From Lachnospiraceae bacterium UBA1818 (lineage in GTDB: Bacteria > Bacillota > Clostridia > Lachnospirales > Lachnospiraceae), in assembly GCA_904419285.1 (NCBI GenBank), contig CAJFQZ010000015.1, forward strand, positions 1 through 64,000: 64,000 nt of DNA. Direction: 5' to 3'. The translations under genes and the position numbers were made by a program. Positions 51,186 through 58,737 of the stretch are shown here, one piece after another; within the stretch, counting starts at the first letter, position 1; each line of letters opens with the position of its first letter. The notes beneath the pieces are model-generated. The model had not been told where the DNA came from and searched no databases. It was given only the letters and a program-made list of their open reading frames with translations.

Positions 51186-51503
51186 ATGAACGATGCTGAG
51201 ATGCGCCGCCGTGAACTCCTGCGGCAGACGCGGAAACTGTATGATGAGAAGCCGGATATTCCGGCTGTACATCCGCGGTACGGGAATATCTACCACAGTC
51301 TTTACGAGAACGAGGAGGAACAGGAAGCCTCCGGAAGCAGTTTTTACATAAGGCTTGTGATCGGGATTCTGTGCTTTATCTGCTTCGTCTATATGGATCA
51401 GAGCAAAGTGAGCGTAGCTGAAGTGGACAGCACTGCGATCGTGAACCAGATTGAGAAAGATATGGATGCGGAGACGATAAAAGAAGTGTGGAAGCAGCTG
51501 TAG
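51186..51503 (+). CDS. Conserved hypothetical single-span membrane protein, 105 aa
   Basis: I do not recognise this family. The N-terminal 50 residues are charged and predicted cytoplasmic, one hydrophobic helix lies at about residues 54-70 (FYIRLVIGILCFICFVYM), and a 35-residue acidic C-terminus would lie outside. ATG 51186 (MNDAEMRRRELL) is chosen over ATG 51180 since GAGAGG is seven bases before it. It sits between the ech operon and the TIGR03960 gene; no functional link is evident. Confidence 0.6.
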   Translation: MNDAEMRRRELLRQTRKLYDEKPDIPAVHPRYGNIYHSLYENEEEQEASGSSFYIRLVIGILCFICFVYMDQSKVSVAEVDSTAIVNQIEKDMDAETIKEVWKQL

Positions 51504-51599
51504 TCTCCGCGAATACCTGAGGAGGAAGAGAAAACTGCCGGCGTGGCCGCGGCTGCCTGACCTAACGATGTCCGCATACGCAATTCCGTCAGGTTCGCC

Positions 51600-51628
51600 T
51601 TGCAGTTCTTTCACAAAGTGTTTATAAT
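51600..51628 (+). promoter_or_regulatory. Sigma-A type promoter of TIGR03960-TIGR03936-rng
   Basis: TTGCAG (51600-51605) and TATAAT (51623-51628) are 17 bp apart, 57 bp before the radical SAM gene. The region 51504-51599 shows no other clear feature. Confidence 0.75.
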
Positions 51629-51685
51629 ATGGTAGATTGCTGAGAAAGCTGATACTTGTTTATAAAAATTAGAAGGAACGGATTT

Positions 51686-53551
51686 ATGAGAAAATTAGCG
51701 TTAGATGATGAGATTTTGATGAAGATCGAGAAGCCCGCCCGGTATATCGGCGGAGAAGTCAACTCGGTCATGAAGGACCCCGAGAAGGTCGACATTCGAT
51801 TCGCCATGTGTTTTCCGGACGTTTACGAGATCGGAATGTCCCATCTGGGTATCCAGATCCTCTACGATATGTTCAACCGCAGGGAGGATGTATGGTGCGA
51901 GCGTGTTTACTCCCCATGGCTGGATCTGGACAGAGTGATGCGTGAGGAGAAGATCCCGCTGTTCGCCCTTGAATCACAGGATCTGGTAAAGAACTTTGAT
52001 TTTCTGGGCATTACGATCCAGTTTGAGATGTGCTATACGAATATTCTGCAGATCCTGGATCTGAGCGGGATTCCCCTCCACGCGGCGGACCGGACAGAGG
52101 AGGATCCCTTCGTGATCGGAGGAGGGCCTTGTACGTATAATCCCGAGCCTCTTGCGGACTTCTTTGATATTTTCTACATCGGAGAAGGAGAGACTGTTTA
52201 TGACAAGCTGCTGGATGTCTATAAAGAGTGGAAGAAATCAGGGGAGAGCAGAGAGCAGTTTCTCCGGCGGGCTGCCGGCATCGAAGGTCTCTATGTTCCT
52301 ATGTTCTATGACGCTGAATACAATGCGGACGGAACACTGAAATCTTTCCGTCCGAACGATCCATGTGCGCCTGAGTCAGTAAAAAAACAGGTAGTGACAG
52401 ATGTGACGGCAGCCCCCTATCCGCTGTCCCCTGTCGTACCCTTTATCAAGGCGACGCAGGACAGGGTCGTGCTGGAGATCCAGCGAGGCTGTATCCGGGG
52501 CTGCAGGTTCTGCCAGGCAGGCATGCTCTACAGACCCACAAGAGAAAGGAATGTGGAGCGTCTGAAGGAATATGCCAGGGCAATGCTTCAGAGCACCGGA
52601 CATGAGGAAATCTCGCTGAGTTCCCTCAGCTCAAGCGACTATTCTGAGCTGAAGGAGCTGGTCCTTTTCCTGATCGACGAGTTCAGGGGTAAGGGAATCA
52701 ACATCTCTCTCCCGTCTCTGCGGATCGATGCATTTTCTCTGGATGTCATGAGCAGAGTGCAGGATATCCGGAAGAGCAGTCTTACATTTGCTCCGGAGGC
52801 AGGATCCCAGCGGATGCGCAATGTGATCAACAAAGGGCTGACGGAAGAAGATATCCTCGACGGAGCGGGACAGGCTTTTGAGGGCGGATGGACAAAAGTA
52901 AAGCTCTACTTCATGCTCGGACTCCCGACCGAGACCGAGGAGGACATGAAGGAAATCGCGCGGCTCTCGGACAGGGTTGCCCGAAGATATTATGAGATTC
53001 CTAAGGAGCAGCGCCACGGAAAATGCCAGATCACGGCCAGCTCCTCCTTCTTTGTGCCCAAGCCGTTCACGCCGTTCCAGTGGGCGTCTATGTGTACGGC
53101 AGAGGAGTACATGCAGAAAGCATCCGTTGTAAAGAACGAGTTCCAGGAGCAGCTCAACCGCAAGAGCCTGAAGTACAACTGGCATGACGCACAGGTCACG
53201 GTGCTTGAGGGAGTGATGGCGCGGGGAGACCGCAGGATCTCCCGCGTGATCGAGGAGGCGTACCGACTGGGCTGTCTGTTTGATTCCTGGACGGAGAGTT
53301 TCCACAACGATCTCTGGATGCAGGCATTTGAGAATACGGGGACGGACATCGCATTTTACAATCTTCGGAAGCGGGAAAAGGACGAGCTGTTCCCATGGGA
53401 TTTTATCGATATCGGTGTGAGCAGGAAGTTCCTGTACAGAGAGTGGGAGCGCGCCATGGCAGAAGAAGTCACGCCGAACTGCCGGGTACAGTGCTCCGGC
53501 TGCGGCGCGGCGAAATACGGAGGAGGTGTCTGCTATGAAGGCAAGAATTAA
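51686..53551 (+). CDS. TIGR03960 family B12-binding-like radical SAM protein
   Basis: A 621-residue protein with a B12-binding-like N-terminal half (about residues 20-210, FAMCFPDVYEIGMSHLGIQI and FDIFYIGEGE) and a radical SAM domain with RGCIRGCRFC (CxxxCxxC) near residue 257. It ends with CRVQCSGCGAAKYGGGVC, a Cys-rich tail. The family always precedes a TIGR03936 gene and rng, as here. Its biochemical role is not known to me. ATG 51686 has AGAAGGA upstream and is preferred over an in-frame ATG at 51656. Confidence 0.88.
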   Translation: MRKLALDDEILMKIEKPARYIGGEVNSVMKDPEKVDIRFAMCFPDVYEIGMSHLGIQILYDMFNRREDVWCERVYSPWLDLDRVMREEKIPLFALESQDLVKNFDFLGITIQFEMCYTNILQILDLSGIPLHAADRTEEDPFVIGGGPCTYNPEPLADFFDIFYIGEGETVYDKLLDVYKEWKKSGESREQFLRRAAGIEGLYVPMFYDAEYNADGTLKSFRPNDPCAPESVKKQVVTDVTAAPYPLSPVVPFIKATQDRVVLEIQRGCIRGCRFCQAGMLYRPTRERNVERLKEYARAMLQSTGHEEISLSSLSSSDYSELKELVLFLIDEFRGKGINISLPSLRIDAFSLDVMSRVQDIRKSSLTFAPEAGSQRMRNVINKGLTEEDILDGAGQAFEGGWTKVKLYFMLGLPTETEEDMKEIARLSDRVARRYYEIPKEQRHGKCQITASSSFFVPKPFTPFQWASMCTAEEYMQKASVVKNEFQEQLNRKSLKYNWHDAQVTVLEGVMARGDRRISRVIEEAYRLGCLFDSWTESFHNDLWMQAFENTGTDIAFYNLRKREKDELFPWDFIDIGVSRKFLYREWERAMAEEVTPNCRVQCSGCGAAKYGGGVCYEGKN

Positions 53552-54266
53552 GTTCAGAAAGTATGGAGCGCTCCGCTTTATCGGGCATCTCGATGTGATG
53601 CGCTTTTTTCAGAAGGTGATGAGGCGGGCGGATATCCCCATCGCATTCACAGGCGGATACAGCCCGCATATGATCATGTCTTTCGCAAGCCCTCTGGGCA
53701 TCGGCCTGAGCAGCGACGGTGAATACTTTGACATTGAGCTGAGAGAAGCGGTCAGCAGCCCGGAGGCAGTGCGCAGAATGAATGAAGCCTGCGTGGAAGG
53801 CATCGAGGTCGTCAGCCTGAGACAGATCGCAGAGGAGAAGAAGATGACCGGCATGACCATCCTTGCCGGAGCGGACTACCTTGTATCACTGAAGAAAGGA
53901 TGTCTGCCGGAGGAATGGAAGAAGAAGTTCGTTGAATTCATGTCCCAGCCGGAGATCAGGGTCGTCAAGCAGACAAAGCGCAGTGAGAAAGAAGTAGATA
54001 TCCGCCCCATGATCTATCAGTGGGAAATCCGGGGGGATGATCTTTTTCTTCAGCTTGCAGCCGGGAGCGCACAGAACCTGAAACCGGATCTGGTCATGGA
54101 GACTTTCTGCCAGTATCTGGATCTTCCGTGCGGTGACGTAACGTTCGGATACCACAGGCTTGAGATGTACGCGGATATCGGCAAAGACGGAAGAAGAGAA
54201 CTTGTCACACTGGAATCCCTTGGCTGGGAAATGGAGCAGCAAGATGAAGCGAAAAATTCTGATTGA
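53535..54266 (+). CDS. TIGR03936 family radical SAM-associated protein (DUF2344)
   Basis: A 243-residue DUF2344 protein beginning MKARIKFRKYGALRFIGHLD, with FTGGYSPHMIMSFASPLGIG near residue 36, both hallmarks of the family. It overlaps the TIGR03960 gene by 17 bp and rng by 23 bp. In some genomes the two radical SAM parts are one gene, so they likely act together, possibly on RNA given the rng and ribosomal neighbours (inference). AGGAGG at 53521-53526 supports ATG 53535. Confidence 0.88.
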   Translation: MKARIKFRKYGALRFIGHLDVMRFFQKVMRRADIPIAFTGGYSPHMIMSFASPLGIGLSSDGEYFDIELREAVSSPEAVRRMNEACVEGIEVVSLRQIAEEKKMTGMTILAGADYLVSLKKGCLPEEWKKKFVEFMSQPEIRVVKQTKRSEKEVDIRPMIYQWEIRGDDLFLQLAAGSAQNLKPDLVMETFCQYLDLPCGDVTFGYHRLEMYADIGKDGRRELVTLESLGWEMEQQDEAKNSD

Positions 54267-55437
54267 AAAAACGGAGGGCCAGATACGGACCTTCTTCCTG
54301 GAAAATGACGAGATCGTCGAGATCCACTGTGCGCCCGCCGACGAAGAGAGCGCGGGGAGGCATCTTCTGGGAAACATCTATGTCGGAAAAGTTAAAAATA
54401 TCGTGCCCAATATCGGAGCCGCATTTGTAGAGATCGAGAGCGGTGTGAACTGCTATTATGATATGAAGGATGCGGAGCATGCAGTATTTACCCATAAGAT
54501 CGGGAAGAAGCCTCTGTGCATCGGTGATGAGCTTGTAGTCCAGATCAGCAAGGAGGCTGTGAAGACAAAGGCTCCTACCGTGACGGGAAATATCAGCTTT
54601 ACAGGAAGATATGCGGTCCTGACCCACGGGAATACCCGGATCGGCGTCTCCTCCAAGATCCCGAAAAAGGTGAGGGAAGAATATAAGGAAAGACTCCGCC
54701 AGTTCCAGAACGACAGATTCGGGATCATCGTGCGGACGAACGCCAAGGATGCTCCTTTTCAGGACGTGCTGGATGAGATCAGCCGGCTGAAAGCTGAATA
54801 TGAGAAGATTATGTCTGCGGCGCCCACACGAGTCTGTTTCTCCTGCCTGAGATCAGCACCCCCGTCCTACATATCGGATCTGAAAAATGTCTATATGGAA
54901 GGGATGGAGGAGATCATTGTCGGGGATCCGGAATTGTATACCAGAATACAGGCGTTTTTTGCGGCGGAGATACCGGAGAAGGAAGGTCTGCTGCGCCTCT
55001 ATGACGACAGCGCCTTCCCCCTCGGGAAGCTGTACAGCACTCAGACCGCCATTGAGAAAGCGCTGCGGGAAAAGGTATGGCTCCGAAACGGCGGCTATCT
55101 TGTGATCCAGCCCACAGAGGCGCTCACCGTGATCGATGTGAATTCCGGGAAGAGTGCAGGAAAAGGAAAAAATGAAGAAGGCATCTTGAAGATCAACCTG
55201 GAGGCTGCGAGGGAAGCTGCCAGGCAGATCCGGCTCAGAAATCTGTCCGGCATCATCATCATTGATTTTATCAATCTGGAATCAGAAGAGAATGTCGGTC
55301 TTCTCCTGAAAGAGTTCCGTATGCGCCTTGCAGGAGATCCGATCCAGACAACGCTTGTAGATATTACGCCTTTGAACCTGGTTGAAGTGACACGAAAGAA
55401 AGTACATCGGCCGCTGTATGAGCAGATCCGGATGTGA
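54244..55437 (+). CDS. rng: Ribonuclease E/G family protein (RNase G)
   Basis: A 397-residue endoribonuclease of the RNase E/G family. An S1-like domain is at about residues 35-120 (GNIYVGKVKNIVPNIGAAFVEI split), and the catalytic core contains TVIDVNSGKSAGKG near residue 296 and GIIIIDFINLESEEN near residue 340, with the Mg-binding Asp residues. It lacks the C-terminal extension of RNase E and is shorter than E. coli RNase G, as usual in this group. ATG 54244 lies inside the upstream gene end. Confidence 0.9.
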   Translation: MKRKILIEKTEGQIRTFFLENDEIVEIHCAPADEESAGRHLLGNIYVGKVKNIVPNIGAAFVEIESGVNCYYDMKDAEHAVFTHKIGKKPLCIGDELVVQISKEAVKTKAPTVTGNISFTGRYAVLTHGNTRIGVSSKIPKKVREEYKERLRQFQNDRFGIIVRTNAKDAPFQDVLDEISRLKAEYEKIMSAAPTRVCFSCLRSAPPSYISDLKNVYMEGMEEIIVGDPELYTRIQAFFAAEIPEKEGLLRLYDDSAFPLGKLYSTQTAIEKALREKVWLRNGGYLVIQPTEALTVIDVNSGKSAGKGKNEEGILKINLEAAREAARQIRLRNLSGIIIIDFINLESEENVGLLLKEFRMRLAGDPIQTTLVDITPLNLVEVTRKKVHRPLYEQIRM

Positions 55438-55505
55438 GATGTAAAAAGAGAATGTCTGCCTCTGAAAAAGAGCGAAAAACGGACATATTCAGTTGAAATT
55501 TTTCG

Positions 55506-55534
55506 TTTACAATCAGACGGCAAGGCGTTATAAT
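55506..55534 (+). promoter_or_regulatory. Sigma-A type promoter of aspartokinase gene
   Basis: TTTACA (55506-55511) and TATAAT (55529-55534) are 17 bp apart. Transcription should begin near 55541, giving a leader of about 100 nt. Confidence 0.78.
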
Positions 55535-55540
55535 ATTGTA

Positions 55541-55625
55541 CCGAGAGTGCGGTCCGGGGAGTCGGACTGCGTGAGAGAAAGCGGGCAGAACATCTTGAAA
55601 ACGCGGTTCTGCTCTCTGACTACAG
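55541..55625 (+). promoter_or_regulatory. Structured 5' leader of aspartokinase gene
   Basis: Two hairpins follow the predicted start: an 8-bp stem GCGGTCCG/CGGACTGC (55549-55556/55563-55570, one G-U, six-base loop) and a 7-bp stem GCAGAAC/GTTCTGC (55585-55591/55606-55612). Two GAGAG copies (55543-55547 and 55573-55577) can each pair with the same CTCTC at 55612-55616. It is too short for a lysine riboswitch. Regulatory function is inference. Confidence 0.5.
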
Positions 55626-55643
55626 TTTGGAGGAAGAATAAGA

Positions 55644-56963
55644 ATGAAGAAAGTAGTAAAGTTCGGCGGAAGCTCTCTTGCCAGCGCGGAGCAGTTTAAA
55701 AAAGTCGGAAATATCATACATCAGGACGAATCAAGAAGATATGTAGTTCCTTCTGCTCCCGGCAAGCGTTTCCCGGACGACACAAAAGTGACGGATATGC
55801 TGTACGCCTGCTATGCCGCGGCAGAGGAAGGAAAGGATTTTTCAGAACAGCTTGCTAAGATCCATGAGAGGTACCAGGAGATCATTGACGGGCTGAACCT
55901 TGATTTCACCCTGGATAAGGATTTTGAGGTGATCCGGTCTGAGTTTGAAAGAAAAGCAGGAAAGGATTACGCGGCATCCAGGGGAGAGTTCCTTAACGGG
56001 AAGATCATGGCTGCCTATCTCGGCTATGAATTCGTCGATGCGGCGGAGGTTGTCCGCTTTAATGACGACGGCTCCTTCAACGATGAAGTGACTAACGAGC
56101 TTCTGTCCCAGCGCCTCGGACAGCTCGAGCATGCGGTCGTTCCGGGATTTTACGGAGCGAAGGAGGACGGAACTGTTGTGACCTTCTCCAGAGGAGGTTC
56201 CGATGTCAGCGGTTCCCTCGTGGCGCTTGCCGTCGGAGCTGACCTCTATGAAAACTGGACGGATGTATCCGGTTTCCTGATCGCGGATCCGAGGATCGTA
56301 AAGAATCCGAAGGCCATCGAGACGATCACCTACAAGGAACTGCGCGAGCTCTCCTACATGGGTGCGAGCGTGCTTCACGAGGATGCGATCTTCCCGGTAA
56401 GAAAAGCGGGCATTCCAATCAATATCCGGAATACAAATGCGCCTCAGGACAAGGGAACCCTGATCGTGGAGGGGACCTGCCGTCAGCCACGGTACACGAT
56501 CACAGGAATCGCGGGAACAGACGGCTTTGCTTCGATCACGATCGAGAAGGCAATGATGAACTCAGAGATAGGATTCTGCCGGAAAGTGCTGCAGGTATTT
56601 GAAGATAACGGGATTTCCATCGAACATATGCCTTCAGGGATCGACACGATGACGATCTTTGTAAATAAGGATGCATTTGAGGAGAAGGAGCAGAAGATCC
56701 TTTCTGATATCCACAAAGAAGTGAACCCGGATCACATTGAGCTTGAGTCCAACCTGGCTCTGATCGCTGTCGTGGGCAGAGGAATGAAATCTACCCGGGG
56801 CACAGCCGGAAGAATCTTCTCCGCGCTGGCTCACGCCCACATTAATGTAAAGATGATCGATCAGGGATCCAGCGAGCTGAACATCATCATCGGCGTGCGT
56901 CACGAAGATTTCAAGAATGCGATCCGTGCGTTATATGAGATTTTTGTCCTGACACAGATCTGA
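55644..56963 (+). CDS. Aspartate kinase, monofunctional
   Basis: A 439-residue aspartokinase, first enzyme of the Lys/Thr/Met family pathway. The kinase domain starts MKKVVKFGGSSLASAEQF and has FSRGGSDVSGSLVALAVGAD near residue 187 and ADPRIVKNPKAIETITY near residue 214. Two ACT domains lie at about residues 300-365 and 375-435, the usual site of feedback control by lysine or threonine. TGGAGGAAG lies upstream of ATG 55644. It has its own promoter and a structured leader. Lysine- versus threonine-sensitive type cannot be told. Confidence 0.93.
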   Translation: MKKVVKFGGSSLASAEQFKKVGNIIHQDESRRYVVPSAPGKRFPDDTKVTDMLYACYAAAEEGKDFSEQLAKIHERYQEIIDGLNLDFTLDKDFEVIRSEFERKAGKDYAASRGEFLNGKIMAAYLGYEFVDAAEVVRFNDDGSFNDEVTNELLSQRLGQLEHAVVPGFYGAKEDGTVVTFSRGGSDVSGSLVALAVGADLYENWTDVSGFLIADPRIVKNPKAIETITYKELRELSYMGASVLHEDAIFPVRKAGIPINIRNTNAPQDKGTLIVEGTCRQPRYTITGIAGTDGFASITIEKAMMNSEIGFCRKVLQVFEDNGISIEHMPSGIDTMTIFVNKDAFEEKEQKILSDIHKEVNPDHIELESNLALIAVVGRGMKSTRGTAGRIFSALAHAHINVKMIDQGSSELNIIIGVRHEDFKNAIRALYEIFVLTQI

Positions 56964-57005
56964 CAGGATTGAAGAGAAACGGAAGAAAGGCGGACAATAC
57001 AGGAA

Positions 57006-57425
57006 ATGAACATACTTTTCTTCTTGAAGCCCAAGAGTGAAGTGGCGTTCATCTATGACTACAGTACATTGAGACAGGTGCTGGAAACGATGGAATACCA
57101 TAAGTATGCGTCGATCCCCATGCTGAACAAGAAAGGGGAATACACGGGCACCATCACAGAGGGCGATCTTCTCTGGGGCATAAAGAAATACACGAATCTG
57201 AATCTGAAAGAGGCAGAGAATATTTTCATTCAGGATTTCCCAAGAAAAGCAGACTACGAGGCCGTCTCAGCGGACTCTGATATGGAAGATCTGATCCAGA
57301 AGGCAATGAACCAGAATTTTGTACCGGTGGTGGACGACCAGAACAAATTCATTGGAATCATTACCCGCAGGAGCATTATCGAGTACTGTTATGAAAAACT
57401 GAAAAAAACGGAAGAAGCCTATTGA
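57006..57425 (+). CDS. CBS domain-containing protein
   Basis: A 139-residue protein made of a pair of CBS repeats (about residues 12-65 and 80-135) with typical endings GEYTGTITEGDLLWGI and NKFIGIITRRSIIEYC. Such free-standing CBS pairs bind adenine nucleotides and act as sensors; the partner is unknown. AAGAAAGGCGG lies upstream of ATG 57006. Its TGA overlaps the -35 of the rplU promoter. Confidence 0.85.
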   Translation: MNILFFLKPKSEVAFIYDYSTLRQVLETMEYHKYASIPMLNKKGEYTGTITEGDLLWGIKKYTNLNLKEAENIFIQDFPRKADYEAVSADSDMEDLIQKAMNQNFVPVVDDQNKFIGIITRRSIIEYCYEKLKKTEEAY

Positions 57426-57451
57426 CTTAATAAAAAACCATATGTTATAGT
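57422..57451 (+). promoter_or_regulatory. Sigma-A type promoter of rplU-prp-rpmA
   Basis: TTGACT (57422-57427) and TATAGT (57446-57451) are 18 bp apart. The -35 overlaps the CBS gene stop codon. Confidence 0.75.
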
Positions 57452-57459
57452 ATATGAGT

Positions 57460-57534
57460 ATGCCGCACAATGAGGTTTTAAGATCTGCCCTGCAGACACC
57501 GTAATTGGCGAGTAATGATAATAGGAGGTGCCAT
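57460..57534 (+). promoter_or_regulatory. Ribosomal protein L21 leader
   Basis: The 75-nt segment between the promoter and rplU has the position and conserved look of the Firmicute L21 leader RNA, with GCCCTGCAGACACCGTAA followed by GGCGAGTAATGATAATAGG. It is thought to bind a ribosomal protein for autoregulation. Recognition is from memory of the class, not from a model search. AGGAGGTG at its end is the ribosome-binding site. Confidence 0.6.
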
Positions 57535-57809
57535 ATGTACGCGATTATAGCAACAGGTGGTAAACAGTACAAAGTAGCTGAAGGCGATACGAAACTTATA
57601 CATTTGACCAGGTGCTTGCAGTGAACAACGATAAGCTCATCGTTGGAACACCGACGGTAGAAGGTGCAACAGTTACAGCTTCTGTGATCGGCGACGGCAA
57701 GGCAAAGAAAGTTGTCGTTTACAAGTATAAGAGAAAAACTGGATACCATAAGAAAAACGGACACAGACAGCAGTATACAGCAGTGAAGATCGAAAAGATC
57801 AATGCATAA
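57535..57809 (+). pseudogene. rplU: 50S ribosomal protein L21, frameshifted by an internal deletion
   Basis: ATG 57535 with a strong AGGAGGTG site begins [18 protein letters not shown], the normal bL21 start. After the GAT codon (57586-57588) the frame runs into TGA at 57622-57624, giving only 29 residues. The rest of L21 is intact in another frame from about 57591 ([14 protein letters not shown]) to the stop at 57809 (ending VKIEKINA). Compared with the usual length of about 102 residues, some 12 codons are missing and the frame is off, consistent with loss of about 34 bases. It could be a genuine mutation or an assembly error. Confidence 0.88.
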
Positions 57810-57821
57810 TACAGTGCTCCG

Positions 57822-58154
57822 ATGATCAGGGTAACCATTTACAAGACCGCAAGGCATGAATATGTGGGGTTCGATCTGTCCGGACATGCCGGATATGCCG
57901 AATCCGGGCAGGATATCGTCTGTGCGGCTGTCTCAGCACTGGTGATCAATGCGGTCAATTCGCTTGAACGGTTTACCGATGATGAGACAAGCTGTACTGC
58001 CAATGAAGAAACCGGAGACATAGAGCTCAGGTTCGCAGGCAGCCCTTCCCACGATGCCGCGCTTCTGCTGGATTCCATGATTCTTGGTCTGGAAGAGATA
58101 GAAGACAGCAGGGAATACAAGTCATATATCGACATTATTTTCAAGGAGGTGTAA
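57822..58154 (+). CDS. prp: Ribosomal-processing cysteine protease Prp
   Basis: A 110-residue cysteine protease that removes the N-terminal extension of L27. The catalytic His is in [13 protein letters not shown] near residue 21 and the Cys in [10 protein letters not shown] near residue 34. It lies between rplU and rpmA in the invariant Firmicute order. Its presence agrees with the L27 extension seen in the next gene. The ATG at 57822 has only a weak site, suggesting translational coupling to rplU, 12 bp upstream. Confidence 0.92.
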   Translation: MIRVTIYKTARHEYVGFDLSGHAGYAESGQDIVCAAVSALVINAVNSLERFTDDETSCTANEETGDIELRFAGSPSHDAALLLDSMILGLEEIEDSREYKSYIDIIFKEV

Positions 58155-58159
58155 GTACC

Positions 58160-58444
58160 ATGATGAAAATGAACCTTCAGTTTTTTGCACATAAAAAGGG
58201 AGTTGGTTCTACAAAGAACGGACGTGATTCCGAATCCAAGAGACTGGGCGCAAAGAGAGCAGACGGACAGTTTGTTAAGGCTGGAAACATCCTTTACAGA
58301 CAGCGCGGAACAAAGATTCACCCGGGTGTGAATGTTGGACGCGGCGGAGATGACACTCTGTTTGCACTTGTAGACGGTGTAGTGAGATACGAAAGAAAAG
58401 GAAGAGATAAGAAACAGGTTTCTATCTATCCGGCGGCAGAGTAA
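58160..58444 (+). CDS. rpmA: 50S ribosomal protein L27 with Prp-cleaved extension
   Basis: A 94-residue bL27. The N-terminus [19 protein letters not shown] contains the LQFFA motif cut by Prp to expose AHKKG, as in other Firmicutes. The remaining sequence ([36 protein letters not shown]) is standard. AAGGAGGTG precedes ATGATG, so the start is 58160 or 58163. A strong terminator follows. Confidence 0.96.
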   Translation: MMKMNLQFFAHKKGVGSTKNGRDSESKRLGAKRADGQFVKAGNILYRQRGTKIHPGVNVGRGGDDTLFALVDGVVRYERKGRDKKQVSIYPAAE

Positions 58445-58501
58445 TCGGTGTAACTGCATAAGCTGAGTCGGAACTTTTCACTCGCATACTAAGAAGCTAA
58501 G

Positions 58502-58531
58502 AAGCCTCAGACTTTTCGGTCTGAGGCTTTT
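58502..58531 (+). terminator. Intrinsic terminator of rplU-prp-rpmA
   Basis: A perfect 11-bp stem AAGCCTCAGAC/GTCTGAGGCTT (58502-58512/58519-58529) with a six-base loop is followed by TTTTG. Confidence 0.88.
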
Positions 58532-58540
58532 GTGCGATAA

Positions 58541-58717
58541 GTCCGGCAAGCGCCTGTCATGTTCATGTGAACAGGCATTTTCCGGACAGCGGACAGCCAA
58601 CGGATTTATCGTGAGCTGTCCGAGGTATCGCGGTATCACGTTAATCGGATAGGGGGATGGGACTTCACCTATCCGATTAACATTATAAATCAGGCGGAAT
58701 TCTCCCGCCAGGGAGAA
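58541..58717 (+). promoter_or_regulatory. Chain of stem-loops upstream of obgE
   Basis: Four perfect pairings follow one another: GTCCGG/CCGGAC (58541-58546/58582-58587) enclosing GCCTGT/ACAGGC; CGGACAGC/GCTGTCCG (58590-58597/58615-58622); a 14-bp stem GTTAATCGGATAGG/CCTATCCGATTAAC (58640-58653/58668-58681); and near the start, two mutually exclusive stems GGCGG/CCGCC and TTCTCCC/GGGAGAA (58693-58717). None has a following T-run. This fills the 293 bp between rpmA and obgE; no gene was found there. Confidence 0.6.
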
Positions 58718-58737
58718 ATTGTAAAAAAGGAGAAGTT

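Noticed and set aside
55541-55643. Lysine riboswitch before aspartokinase
   Set aside because: The leader is about 100 nt, too short for the L-box, and its conserved core is not visible. It is reported as an unassigned structured leader.
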